From Oscillospiraceae bacterium (GTDB lineage: Bacteria > Bacillota > Clostridia > Oscillospirales > Oscillospiraceae): a DNA stretch of 64,000 nucleotides. A program made the position numbers and the translations under genes. Below, in pieces: positions 24,678 through 33,041 of the stretch. The number at the start of each line of letters is the position of its first letter. The first letter of the stretch is position 1. The notes beneath the pieces were generated by a model. That model worked only from the letters and a program-made list of their open reading frames with translations. It had not been told where the DNA came from and made no database searches. The stretch is from NCBI GenBank assembly GCA_017501355.1, contig JAFVXA010000020.1, positions 44,922-108,921 of the forward strand, in the 5' to 3' direction.

Positions 24678-25221
24678 ACAACTGAGCGCCTATCAGCCCT
24701 GCTGCGAACAGGAGAACGCAGATCAGGCGCTGATGCTTCGCTATCTTGCGACGTTTCCCGACAACATCCTCACCCGTAACAATCCCATGGCACATATCAC
24801 CGCCTCCGCATGGGTGGTGACACCGAAGCGGGACAAGGTGCTGATGGTCTATCATAATATCTACAATTCCTGGTCCTGGACCGGCGGTCATGCCGACGGC
24901 GAGGATGATCTGCTGGATGTCGCCCTGCGGGAAGTCAAAGAGGAAACAGGTCTAAAGAATATCCGTCCCGTGACAGAGGACATCTGGTCGCTGGAGATCC
25001 TCAGCGTTGCCGCCCACACAAGACGGGGCGAGTTTGTTTCCGCCCATCTGCATCTGAATGTGACCTATCTCATCGAAGCGGATGAGAGCGAAGCCCTCCG
25101 CGTCAACCCCGACGAAAACAGCGGCGTGCGCTGGTTTTCTGCGGACGAGGTGGCAGAGCGCTCCAGCGAGTCTGAAATGCGGGTGGTATACCGCAAGCTC
25201 ATGGAAAAGCTCGCAACATAA
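24664..25221 (+). CDS. Nudix hydrolase
   Basis: 185 residues. The Nudix box runs from GHADGEDD to REVKEETGL, with Asp in place of the first Glu of the consensus. The N-terminal 40 residues are an extra helical segment. Hydrolyses a nucleoside diphosphate derivative; the substrate is not evident. Start overlaps the preceding gene by 14 nt (translational coupling), and it ends the operon. Confidence 0.9.
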   Translation: MTLFEQLSAYQPCCEQENADQALMLRYLATFPDNILTRNNPMAHITASAWVVTPKRDKVLMVYHNIYNSWSWTGGHADGEDDLLDVALREVKEETGLKNIRPVTEDIWSLEILSVAAHTRRGEFVSAHLHLNVTYLIEADESEALRVNPDENSGVRWFSADEVAERSSESEMRVVYRKLMEKLAT

Positions 25222-25223
25222 AG

Positions 25224-25260
25224 AACAGCCGAACGGTACATCACCGCTCGGCTGTTTTTT
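25224..25260 (+). terminator. terminator of the partner-switching operon
   Basis: GAACAGCCGA ... TCGGCTGTTTTTT hairpin with an inner loop; also touches the stop of the convergent gene. Confidence 0.88.
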
Positions 25261-25934
25261 CAATTTTGGAAGGGGTCAGCGCCATCAAAGGTATATTGCA
25301 GTTTCTTTCTCCTGCGCAGCGGTGCGGTAAAACCATGGCAGAGCCTTGCCCAGAGCAGGGACAGCACACCGAAACCCACCATTGCCATCACAGCGATGCG
25401 CAGCAGCGTCCACTCCTCAAAGAAAATCCCAAGCCCCACATCTGCCACTGCCACCAAACCCGCGCCAAGGGCAAGCCAGGGAAAGTGCTTGTTGGAGAAA
25501 ATCTTACGCAGGGGCGTTTTGGGAGACATCAGCTTCCACGTCAGCCCGAACACCGCCACAAGGATCCCCAACTGCACCGCGAGAGACAGCAAAAACTGAC
25601 CGGGGACCGTCATCACAGCGGCAGAAAGGGCGCTGATCGCCGCAAAGCTCACCTCGCCCACCGCCCAGAGCGGCAGCAGCACTGTCGCACGCACAGGAAG
25701 CGGCAGCTTCAGCATCCACGCCCGGACACGATCCATGCCCTCCAGCTCCTCAAACTCATCCAGATAAACGGCATAGTCCGGCATTTCCGCCGCCGTCATC
25801 ACCACAATATGGTCATCATACTCGATCGCAGGGGCGCTCAGCAGCTCGGCGGGGTCGTCCGATGCCGCATTGGTCAGCATACCCGCTGCCACCGCCGCCG
25901 TCACCACACTCCGCTTCAGCTTTTTCTTCTCCAT
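25260..25934 (-). CDS. membrane protein of unknown function
   Basis: 224 residues from the ATG at 25934, with GGAGGA 5 nt upstream. A basic N-terminus (EKKKLKR) precedes a short hydrophobic segment, an acidic region (about 50-70), then four or so membrane helices (about 85-210) and a basic C-terminus (LRRRKKLQY). I do not recognise the family. It has its own promoter and no operon partner. Confidence 0.75.
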   Translation of the reverse strand: MEKKKLKRSVVTAAVAAGMLTNAASDDPAELLSAPAIEYDDHIVVMTAAEMPDYAVYLDEFEELEGMDRVRAWMLKLPLPVRATVLLPLWAVGEVSFAAISALSAAVMTVPGQFLLSLAVQLGILVAVFGLTWKLMSPKTPLRKIFSNKHFPWLALGAGLVAVADVGLGIFFEEWTLLRIAVMAMVGFGVLSLLWARLCHGFTAPLRRRKKLQYTFDGADPFQN

Positions 25935-25982
25935 ATCCGTCCTCCTTCCGATCATACTTCGGATCCTTCATCCATTTGTCTC

Positions 25983-26011
25983 AGTATAATACAGAATTTG
26001 ACAGCACGCAA
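25983..26011 (-). promoter_or_regulatory. promoter of the unknown membrane protein gene
   Basis: On the minus strand, TTGCGT and TATACT with 17-bp spacing. Confidence 0.55.
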
Positions 26012-26176
26012 GAAATTGTCACACTTTTAACAAGCTATTCGTTTTTCTCATACCCCGCATGATAAACACCCGCTTCACAAACAGGGATCAGTTTGTTAAA
26101 TTATAGTCAAGATAAGGATACACCTTACGACACAACAACACAAACTTACGTACACGAAAAATCGGAGGAAAAAATC

Positions 26177-26362
26177 ATGATGAAGAATTCTATGATCCAC
26201 GTTCTGTTCCTGATGGTCGCTTTTGTTTCCCTCTTCGGCAGCATGGCAATCTCTACCATCTGCGGTCAGTCCTTTGCTATGGCAACCGCCATCAGCCTGA
26301 TCACCGTTGCTCTTGCCATCATGATCTGCCTGGATATCGGCAAGCTCCGCCGCGAAGCTTAA
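26177..26362 (+). CDS. small membrane protein, 61 residues, unknown
   Basis: MMKNSM start at 26177, with GGAGG 8 nt upstream. Two hydrophobic segments (about 8-28 and 32-52) and a charged tail KLRREA. The codon use (GCT, CTG, ATC) resembles highly expressed genes. An in-frame upstream extension to 26093 lacks a ribosome binding site. A 6-bp inverted repeat (ACAAAC/GTTTGT) lies upstream at about 26077-26096. Monocistronic, with its own terminator. Confidence 0.7.
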   Translation: MMKNSMIHVLFLMVAFVSLFGSMAISTICGQSFAMATAISLITVALAIMICLDIGKLRREA

Positions 26363-26417
26363 AACAAAACAACAGAGTGTGGCAACATACTCTCTCCCCC
26401 TTTCTTTCTCTCAAAAG

Positions 26418-26459
26418 AATGAGCCCTGCAGCGTTTGCTGCGGGGCTCATTCCTTTTTT
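26418..26459. terminator. bidirectional terminator
   Basis: Stem of 16 bp, GAATGAGCCCTGCAGC with GCTGCGGGGCTCATTC (one G-T pair), loop GTTT, then TTTTTT. Shared with greA on the other strand. Confidence 0.9.
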
Positions 26460-26463
26460 ACCT

Positions 26464-26967
26464 TTAATATTCTCGAATGGGGATGGAGCCGTCGTCCACC
26501 GCTTTTTCGATGGAAAGCACCTCCACCGTGTAGCAGGATTTGGGATTGACCTGCACGGTCGCGCGCTCCCCCACCTTTTTGCCCAGCACTGCCTTGCCGA
26601 AGGGCGATTCCCTGCTGACGATGCCCTTCAGCGGATCGGTGCGAAGAGTGGTAACGATCTGCAGCTGCATGGTCTTGCCGCTCTCCACCATGCAGATCTG
26701 CACCTTATCGTACAGTCCCACCTCGTCCTCTCCCGATTCATCGGAGATGACCTTTGCAGTCTTGATCATATTCTCCAGATAACGGATACGGCTGCCGTTC
26801 TTGTTCTTGGCGCGTTTGGCTTCCTTATATTCAAAATTCTCACTCAGATCGCCGAAGGCACGGGTACGCTTGACCTCCTCCAGCAGCTCCGGCATCAGCT
26901 CACAGCGGCGGTAGCGCAGTTCCTCCTCCATCTTTTCAATGTCTTTCTTCGTCAGTTCGTCGTGCAT
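26464..26967 (-). CDS. greA: transcription elongation factor GreA/GreB family
   Basis: 167 residues. N-terminal antiparallel coiled coil (about 5-80) with GDLSENFEYKEAK at the tip (GDLSENAEY in most GreA), and a C-terminal FKBP-like domain ending in VEVLSIE. Rescues stalled RNA polymerase by stimulating transcript cleavage. The ATG at 26967 follows AAGGAGA; upstream in-frame codons are not family-like. Slightly longer than the usual 158-160 residues. Confidence 0.9.
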   Translation of the reverse strand: MHDELTKKDIEKMEEELRYRRCELMPELLEEVKRTRAFGDLSENFEYKEAKRAKNKNGSRIRYLENMIKTAKVISDESGEDEVGLYDKVQICMVESGKTMQLQIVTTLRTDPLKGIVSRESPFGKAVLGKKVGERATVQVNPKSCYTVEVLSIEKAVDDGSIPIREY

Positions 26968-26997
26968 GGGATGTCTCCTTTTTTGCTGATCATATCT

Positions 26998-27026
26998 AAT
27001 ATAACACAAATCTCCCAAAAGCGCAA
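26998..27026 (-). promoter_or_regulatory. promoter of greA
   Basis: On the minus strand, TTGCGC and TATATT with 17-bp spacing, directly after the upstream terminator. Confidence 0.55.
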
Positions 27027-27028
27027 AA

Positions 27029-27056
27029 GAAACGCCCGTGAAACACGAGCGTTTCT
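27029..27056 (-). terminator. terminator of the Na/Pi transporter gene
   Basis: Hairpin AAACGCTCGTG-TTT-CACGGGCGTTT on the minus strand followed by a short T-rich run. Confidence 0.75.
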
Positions 27057-27067
27057 TTGTGTCAATA

Positions 27068-28822
27068 TCAGTCGTTGGAAACGAGGGCATACTTGTTGGC
27101 ATAGCCCTGATAGAGTGCTGCGAAGGTGGGGTCGTCCTCGCGGACAGCGTGGAGGTGCTCATGCAGGTCATAGCTTGCATGGCTCATTTCGATAACGCAG
27201 CCTGCGATGTTGGAGCAGTGGTCAGCCACACGCTCCAGATTCGTCAGCACGTCAGACCAGACAAAGCCCACTTCGATGGAGCAGCTGCCCTGCTGCAGAC
27301 GACGGATGTGGCGGGCACGAAGCTGTTCCTTCAGCGTGTCGACCACTTCTTCGAGAGGCTCCACAAGAGCGGCAGCCTTGATATCGTTTTCGAGGAATGC
27401 CTTCAGCGCCAGATCCATCGTCTCGCTCACAGCGCCCACCAGCAGTTCCAGCTCCTTGCGGGCTTCGTCCGAAAAGCTGAGACTCTTGTTGGCGATCTCT
27501 TCCACAGACTCCACCAGATTCACCGCATGGTCAGAGATACGCTCAAAGTCACCGATGAGATGCAGCAGCTTTGCGGATTCGGTGCTGTCCTCTTCGCTCA
27601 TGGGCTGGGCGCTGAGCTTGACGAGGTAGGTGCCGAGGATATCCTCATAGTGGTCAGCCTCGTTCTCCTGCTCGCGGATGGTCTCCGCCACAGCGGGATT
27701 GTAGTTGGTCAGCTGTGCGATGGCAGAGCGCATAGCACCCACAGAGATGCTTGCCATGGTCTCGGTCACTTCGCGGCAGCGCTGGATCGCAAAAGCGGGG
27801 GTGTTGAGCAGACGCTCGTCCAGCTCACTCTGCTTCTCCTCCACCTTGGCATCGGGCACGATGCGGCAGGCAAGCTGCTCCAGCTTGCCGGTCAGAGGCA
27901 GCAGAAGCAGGGTGCAGGAGATGTTGAACACAGAGTGTGCCACAGCGATGCCCATCTCATCCACAGGATCGCTCACAAAAGGCATATCAATGAGGGCTTT
28001 TGCCGCGCAGAAGAGCGCAAGGCAGACAGAGGTGCCGATCACATTGAAGCTCAGATGCACCAGAGCAGCACGGCGGGCATTGCGGCTGGTACCCACAGAG
28101 GAGATCATGGCGGTGACACAGGTACCGATGTTCTGACCCATGATGATGGGGATGGCAGCTCCGAAGGTGATGCTGCCGGTGCTGGAGAGCGCCTGCAGAA
28201 TACCGACGGAAGCAGAGGAGGACTGGATGATGGCGGTCAGCAGAGCACCTGCCAGCACACCCAGAACAGGGTTCGTAAAGAGGGTCAGAATATTAGTGAA
28301 CGCAGGCACTTCCTTCAGACCGGAAACTGCATCGGACATGGTGTTCATACCGTACATCAGTGCGGTGAAGCCGAGGAGGATCATACCCACATCCTTCTTG
28401 CGGCTGCTCTTGCTGAACATACACATGGCAGTGCCGATCAGCGCCAGAACAGGAGTAAAAGAAGAAGGCTTGAGCAGCTTCATGAAGATGCTGTCACCCT
28501 CGATACCGGTCAAGCTCAGGATCCACGCAGTCGCAGTGGTACCGACGTTCGCGCCCATGATCACGTTGATCGCCTGCTTGAGGGTCATAATGCCGGAGTT
28601 GGCAAAGCCGACGACCATGACGGTGGTCGCAGAGGAGGACTGGATAATGGCAGTCACCGCAAGACCTGTGATAAAGCCCATCATCTTACCGGTGGTCATG
28701 CGTGCCAGCAACCCCTTCAGACTGCTGCCCGCACTTTTTTCCAGATACTCACCCATGAGATTCATACCCATGAGGAACAGACACAAGCCGCCAACGAGAT
28801 TCAATACGTCAAAAATATCCAT
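27068..28822 (-). CDS. Na+/phosphate cotransporter with C-terminal PhoU-like domain (NptA family)
   Basis: 584 residues. Two inverted Na/Pi cotransporter repeats, each with the signature QSSSA (about 61-65 and 203-207), in about eight to ten membrane segments. They are followed by a cytoplasmic PhoU-like helical domain (about 340-550) with DFERISDHAVN and NLERVADHCSNIA metal-binding motifs. Imports inorganic phosphate with Na+. Its upstream region carries a Pho-type operator identical in layout to that of the nearby phoBR-like operon, so it is probably induced by phosphate starvation. Confidence 0.92.
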   Translation of the reverse strand: MDIFDVLNLVGGLCLFLMGMNLMGEYLEKSAGSSLKGLLARMTTGKMMGFITGLAVTAIIQSSSATTVMVVGFANSGIMTLKQAINVIMGANVGTTATAWILSLTGIEGDSIFMKLLKPSSFTPVLALIGTAMCMFSKSSRKKDVGMILLGFTALMYGMNTMSDAVSGLKEVPAFTNILTLFTNPVLGVLAGALLTAIIQSSSASVGILQALSSTGSITFGAAIPIIMGQNIGTCVTAMISSVGTSRNARRAALVHLSFNVIGTSVCLALFCAAKALIDMPFVSDPVDEMGIAVAHSVFNISCTLLLLPLTGKLEQLACRIVPDAKVEEKQSELDERLLNTPAFAIQRCREVTETMASISVGAMRSAIAQLTNYNPAVAETIREQENEADHYEDILGTYLVKLSAQPMSEEDSTESAKLLHLIGDFERISDHAVNLVESVEEIANKSLSFSDEARKELELLVGAVSETMDLALKAFLENDIKAAALVEPLEEVVDTLKEQLRARHIRRLQQGSCSIEVGFVWSDVLTNLERVADHCSNIAGCVIEMSHASYDLHEHLHAVREDDPTFAALYQGYANKYALVSND

Positions 28823-28885
28823 ACCTAAAATCCTTTCCCAAAAAGGTGTTTCTATTCTTGTTTTCTGATTTTTGAGTCCTCACAC

Positions 28886-28942
28886 AGTCTAACCAACCAA
28901 GTTTAAATCAGAAACCCGAAATATGTAAAATCCATGTTAAAT
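28886..28942 (-). promoter_or_regulatory. Pho-type promoter/operator of the Na/Pi transporter
   Basis: On the minus strand: TTAACA (28940-28935), 5 nt, TTTACA (28929-28924), then a -35 TTTCTG (28914-28909), 17 bp and a -10 TAGACT (28891-28886). The 11-bp phased TT(A/T)ACA boxes match the PhoP box known from Bacillus. GGTTTCTG and the spacing are shared with 31694-31750. Confidence 0.75.
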
Positions 28943-28964
28943 CCATCGTTTTTTGTGGGCAGCA

Positions 28965-29003
28965 TAAAAGCAGAGCCGTTCATTTTCACGGCTCTGCTTT
29001 TAT
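28965..29003 (-). terminator. terminator of the phoBR-HD operon
   Basis: AAAAGCAGAGCCG and CGGCTCTGCTTTT arms with a 10-nt loop, followed by TTTTAT on the minus strand. Confidence 0.85.
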
Positions 29004-29004
29004 G

Positions 29005-29664
29005 TTACATCAGTTGTTGTCCGTTGATGGTCAGACGAAACTGCAGCTGCAGCGCCTCCGCCGCCTTGCGGCACATGAGCATACGCTGCATAAAGATCTC
29101 GAAATACTCCATCACGGCGCTGTAACGGGTATCCACCGTCAGCGTCAGCCGCACCTCAGTGTGGGCATCGTCGATGGTAAGCTCCGCCGTCTCCACGGAA
29201 TAGTTCACGCGGTCGTGGATATCAAAGCGGCTCTCATCCTGATTGCGGACGCGGCTGCGGCGCACGTCGGACTTATCCGCAAGGATCAGCGCTGCCGCCA
29301 TGGGGCTGACGGGTCTGCCCGTACCCTCGTCATGGTTGCCGATGGCAGTGACGATCTCGCTGATATCCGCGGGATCCATGCCGAGCTTATCGAGGATGCG
29401 GAACGCCATCACCGCACCGCTCTGGGAGTGGTCGATGCGGTTGACGAGATTGCCGATATCGTGAAGATAGGCGGCGATCTGCCCCAGCTCGATCTCCCGT
29501 TCGCTGTAGCCCATGGTAGCAAGAATATAGCGGCACTTTTCCGCCACCAGCCCCACATGGGCAAAGCTATGCTCGGTAAAGCCGAGGGCGATCAGCGATT
29601 CATCCGCCTTGCGGATATAGGTGTTGATGTCCTGATGATGTCGGATCTGTTCATAGGTGATCAT
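29005..29664 (-). CDS. HD-domain phosphohydrolase-like protein
   Basis: 219 residues. HD-domain metal ligands are visible: His in SFAHVGLVAEK, HD in AAYLHDIGN (about 66-67), and the downstream AIGNHDEG and LADKSDV. The C-terminal 60 residues form a beta-rich segment not seen in the simple HD fold. Start overlaps the histidine kinase stop (ATGA), so it belongs to the phosphate two-component operon. A nucleotide or cyclic-nucleotide phosphohydrolase role is likely; the substrate is unknown. Confidence 0.85.
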   Translation of the reverse strand: MITYEQIRHHQDINTYIRKADESLIALGFTEHSFAHVGLVAEKCRYILATMGYSEREIELGQIAAYLHDIGNLVNRIDHSQSGAVMAFRILDKLGMDPADISEIVTAIGNHDEGTGRPVSPMAAALILADKSDVRRSRVRNQDESRFDIHDRVNYSVETAELTIDDAHTEVRLTLTVDTRYSAVMEYFEIFMQRMLMCRKAAEALQLQFRLTINGQQLM

Positions 29665-30992
29665 ACAGAATACTCCTTAAAGATAACGGTAAAAGTACTG
29701 CCTTTTCCAGGCTCGCTCTCCAGCTCCAGCCGCGCGTCGTGGTACTGTGCCGCGTGCTTGACGATGGATAGTCCAAGACCTGTGCCGCCGATGGCGCGGC
29801 TGTGACTTTTATCCACACGATAGAAACGCTCGAACACACGGCTCTGGTCCGCTTTCGGAATACCGATGCCCGTGTCGGACACGGAAAGCCGCACTTCCTT
29901 CTCCCCCCGCCGCAGCGCCACACAAACGCTGCCGCCGTCACGGTTATACTTGATGGCATTGTCGATCAGATTGTAGAGCATTTCATCCAGCAGCGAGTGG
30001 GCACCGCAGACCATCGCCTCCTCTCCTTCGAGGGAGAGGGTCACATTCTGCCGCTGCGCCATGGGACGAAGACTCTCCAGCGTTTCCTCCGCCAAGGCAC
30101 GCAGTGCAACGGCTTCCTTCTCCGGTACCAGGCTGCCCTCATCCAGCTTGGACAGGTCGATGATATCCTCCACAAGAGCGATCAGACGGCGGCATTCCCG
30201 ATAGATATCCCCCGAAAACTCCCGCACCTTTTCTGCGGGAACAAGCCCTTCCTTCATCAGCTCCGCAAAGCCGGAAATGGCGGTCAGCGGGGTTTTCAGC
30301 TCATGGGAAACATTGGCGGTAAACTCACGGCGAAGCGCATCACGCTCCTGCTGTTCCGTCACATCCATCATAATGACCACCACGCCCGTGACCTGTCCAT
30401 CCGACACAACGGAGTTTGCGATGATCTGGTAAGATCCCTCCTCCAGCGGCAGCAGCACCTCGGTGTGTTCACCGTCCAGTGCCGCCTGTGCCGCCTGCCG
30501 GATCTCGGCGCGGCAGGCATCCTCCCAGAGGGTTTGTACCTCTGCGCCGCCGCTGAGCAGTTCCAGCGCACTATGGTTCCCCGAGAGGATGTTCAGCCGC
30601 CGGTCAGCCAGCAAAAAGCCCTCCCGCATGTGATCGGTGATGGCACGAAACTCCTGCTGTCTTGCCCGCAGCTCATCCATCTGACGGCGGATGGTGCGAT
30701 TCTGCTCACGGATGCGATCCGCGAGGGGCTGGAGCTCCGGGTAGACCGCACCCGAAATGAGATGCTCAATATCCAGCTCATGGATGGGATATACGATCCT
30801 TCTTACGGCGCACAGCGCCAGCGCTGCCAGAAGCAGCACCATCAGTACCGCGATCATCAGCACACGCAGGGCAATCAGGCGAAAGACCTGCGGCGCGAGA
30901 TAGCGGGAGACCACGCCCAGAAACAGACCGCAGCCAATCAGCAGCACCGCAGCCCCCGCAAGGAAAGTATTGCGGAAGATCCGTCCTGTCAT
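29661..30992 (-). CDS. phoR: PhoR-like sensor histidine kinase
   Basis: 443 residues. Two N-terminal membrane segments (about 10-30 and 40-62) with almost no external loop, a PAS domain (about 105-215), HisKA with the phospho-acceptor in NVSHELKTPLTAISGF (about 230), and HATPase with NLIDNAIKYN, DTGIGIP and GGTGLGLSIV. The short loop resembles PhoR proteins that sense through the transporter/PhoU rather than by an external domain. Coupled by ATGA overlap to the response regulator upstream and the HD gene downstream. The phosphate role is inferred from the shared operator with the Na/Pi transporter. Confidence 0.85.
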   Translation of the reverse strand: MTGRIFRNTFLAGAAVLLIGCGLFLGVVSRYLAPQVFRLIALRVLMIAVLMVLLLAALALCAVRRIVYPIHELDIEHLISGAVYPELQPLADRIREQNRTIRRQMDELRARQQEFRAITDHMREGFLLADRRLNILSGNHSALELLSGGAEVQTLWEDACRAEIRQAAQAALDGEHTEVLLPLEEGSYQIIANSVVSDGQVTGVVVIMMDVTEQQERDALRREFTANVSHELKTPLTAISGFAELMKEGLVPAEKVREFSGDIYRECRRLIALVEDIIDLSKLDEGSLVPEKEAVALRALAEETLESLRPMAQRQNVTLSLEGEEAMVCGAHSLLDEMLYNLIDNAIKYNRDGGSVCVALRRGEKEVRLSVSDTGIGIPKADQSRVFERFYRVDKSHSRAIGGTGLGLSIVKHAAQYHDARLELESEPGKGSTFTVIFKEYSV

Positions 30993-31663
30993 ACCTCGCC
31001 CCCGATCTTATAGCCCACACCGCGCACCGTCTCAATACAGCTGCCCGCATCGCCGAGCTTTGCACGGAGCGTGCGGATATGTACATCCAGCGTGCGGTTT
31101 TCTCTGTCCATGCCGCTGCCCCACACCCTGTCCAGCAGTGTGCCGCGGGAAAGCACCTTTCCTCGATTTTCCAGCAACAGGCACAGCAGTTCGAACTCCT
31201 TATAGGTCAGCTGCACTTCTTTTCCGTCCACCAGCACCTGATGCTTTTCCGGTCGGATAACGGCGTTGCCCACGAAGTACTCTTTTCCTCCGCTTTCCTC
31301 CCCTGTACGGCGGAGCACCGCACGCACCCGCGCCACAAGCTCCATCATACCGAAGGGCTTGGAAATAAAGTCATCCGCGCCGGCATCAAGACCTTCCACG
31401 CGGTCATATTCGGAATTTTTCGCCGTCAGCATGATCACGGGCAGGCGGCGGGTGGCGCTTGCGTCGCGAAGCTTATGCAGCACAGCAAGGCCGTCCTCCT
31501 CCGGCAGCATGATATCCAGCAGCACCAGCGTCGGCGCCTTTCCCGCCATCGCCTCCCAAAATTCGGACGGACGGGCAAAGCCGCAGGCTTCATAGCCCTG
31601 ACTCTGCAGCGTATAGATCACAAGCTTACGAATGCTGTCATCGTCTTCCAACAGATAGATCAT
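30989..31663 (-). CDS. phoB: PhoB-like response regulator (OmpR family)
   Basis: 224 residues. Receiver domain with acidic pocket EDD, phospho-acceptor Asp in LLDIMLP (about 49), the Thr in MLTAK and Lys in SKPFG. C-terminal OmpR winged helix with RTLDVHIRTLRAKL and VRGVGYKI. Likely binds the phased TT(A/T)A boxes upstream of its own operon and of the Na/Pi transporter. Confidence 0.88.
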   Translation of the reverse strand: MIYLLEDDDSIRKLVIYTLQSQGYEACGFARPSEFWEAMAGKAPTLVLLDIMLPEEDGLAVLHKLRDASATRRLPVIMLTAKNSEYDRVEGLDAGADDFISKPFGMMELVARVRAVLRRTGEESGGKEYFVGNAVIRPEKHQVLVDGKEVQLTYKEFELLCLLLENRGKVLSRGTLLDRVWGSGMDRENRTLDVHIRTLRAKLGDAGSCIETVRGVGYKIGGEV

Positions 31664-31693
31664 GGTCAGTTCCCCATTTTCTCAGTTTTCTCC

Positions 31694-31750
31694 AGTATAA
31701 ACGAGCTGCGTTAAAACAGAAACCTCTTTCAGATTAAATTTACATAAAAT
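31694..31750 (-). promoter_or_regulatory. Pho-type promoter/operator of the phoBR-like operon
   Basis: On the minus strand: phased TTTATG and TTAATC boxes 11 bp apart, then -35 TTTCTG (31722-31717), 17 bp, -10 TATACT (31699-31694). GGTTTCTG and all distances equal those at 28886-28942, indicating autoregulation. Confidence 0.65.
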
Positions 31751-31878
31751 CTGCAGCAAAGTCAAACTCCATCCCTTCGCTCCAGCAAATTTTTCAAAGA
31801 CCGCGCGGAACGCTTTTCAAAGCGCAAAAACTGTGTTAATATATTTAATTAGAATGTGCAGGGGAAGGAGGCATCCCG

Positions 31879-32973
31879 ATGAAAAAGAAGCTGACAGCGC
31901 TGGCGCTCTGTGTGGCACTTCTCGCAGTGCTCGTTCTCGATGCAGTCCCTTCCCGCGCCGCCACGATTTATTTTACTGCCGCCAATGACACCCTGCTGGA
32001 GCTTTCCGACAGCACCATGCCCTTTTGGAGCGGGAGCCTGTTGTATGTCCCCGCATCCGTTTTCAGTAGCGGTGGTCTGGGTGTAGATGTTTCCTATAAC
32101 TCCGCCAAAAGGACACTGATCCTGCGGCAGGGGCAATTCCGTCTGATCTGCAACATGTCCTCGGTCATGACGGTAGACAGCAATGGCAATGTCCATGATT
32201 TCACGGCAGTGGAGCGGCACGGCACGGTATTTCTTCCCATCAACGCAACCTGCCGATTGTTTGGCTTTTCCTGCGTGACCCGCACCGTGACGGGAGGCAA
32301 TCTGGTTCGCATCCGCAACAGCAGCGCATCCCTTTCCGATGACGCTTTCCTTGTTGCCGCAGCCCCCATGATTGCCAGCCGCTATGCGGAGTATAAAGCC
32401 GCCCACGATCAAAGCAGCACTGAACCGGACAACAGTGAAACGGAGAAGACTCGTCATCTGTATCTTGCCCTCACCGTCTCCTCGGCGGCAGCCTTGGGAA
32501 GCTGGCTGGAGGTCTTTAGCGGCACTTCTCATCGCGCCACCTTTTTCCTGACAGAGGATTTCCTGCAGGACAGTGCCGCCAACCGCGCTGACCTTGTCCG
32601 CCGCGCACTGGCAGAGGGTCACACACTGGGACTTGTCAGTGACGCAGCCAACCGCTTCACTGCTCTCGAAGAATTGCAGGCAGGCAACCGCGCCCTCGCG
32701 GAACTCACCTGCAGCAAGACCCGTCTGGCGCAAGTGCGGAGTCAATCAAAGAAAGAGGTCACCGCAGCAGGATACTGCGCGGTGGAGTTTGACCGCTCCA
32801 TTTCAGGCGCAGCAGACCTTTCCACCGACGAGATCTATCAGGCGCTCAGCCGGCTCAGCTCCGGGTCGAGCCTTGATCTGGGCGACAGCATCAGCGCGGT
32901 TTCTCTCCGCGCCCTCCTCACCCGCGCCGCTGCCCGCGGTTTCACTGCCCGCGGTCTGCGCGAAACCACTTAG
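31879..32973 (+). CDS. secreted protein with copper-amine-oxidase-N-like domain and degenerate polysaccharide deacetylase domain
   Basis: 364 residues. A signal peptide (about 1-27, cut near SRAA) is followed by a domain like those of Cu amine oxidase N-terminal/stalk proteins (LYVPASVFSSGGLGVDVSYN, TVFLPINATCRLFGF). From about residue 195 the protein has the NodB deacetylase layout (LALTVSS ... RATFFLTEDFL ... RALAEGHTLGL). The catalytic TFDDG is replaced by TVSSA and the HxxxH metal site by SDAAN, so it is probably not an active deacetylase. GGAAGGAGG precedes the ATG. It lies between two two-component systems and belongs clearly to neither. Confidence 0.75.
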   Translation: MKKKLTALALCVALLAVLVLDAVPSRAATIYFTAANDTLLELSDSTMPFWSGSLLYVPASVFSSGGLGVDVSYNSAKRTLILRQGQFRLICNMSSVMTVDSNGNVHDFTAVERHGTVFLPINATCRLFGFSCVTRTVTGGNLVRIRNSSASLSDDAFLVAAAPMIASRYAEYKAAHDQSSTEPDNSETEKTRHLYLALTVSSAAALGSWLEVFSGTSHRATFFLTEDFLQDSAANRADLVRRALAEGHTLGLVSDAANRFTALEELQAGNRALAELTCSKTRLAQVRSQSKKEVTAAGYCAVEFDRSISGAADLSTDEIYQALSRLSSGSSLDLGDSISAVSLRALLTRAAARGFTARGLRETT

Positions 32974-33041
32974 TCTGTCCCGTCATGGCACTGTTGCCGT
33001 GGCGTTATCGTGAAACGAATCTGAACAGGAGTATAGAAAAA

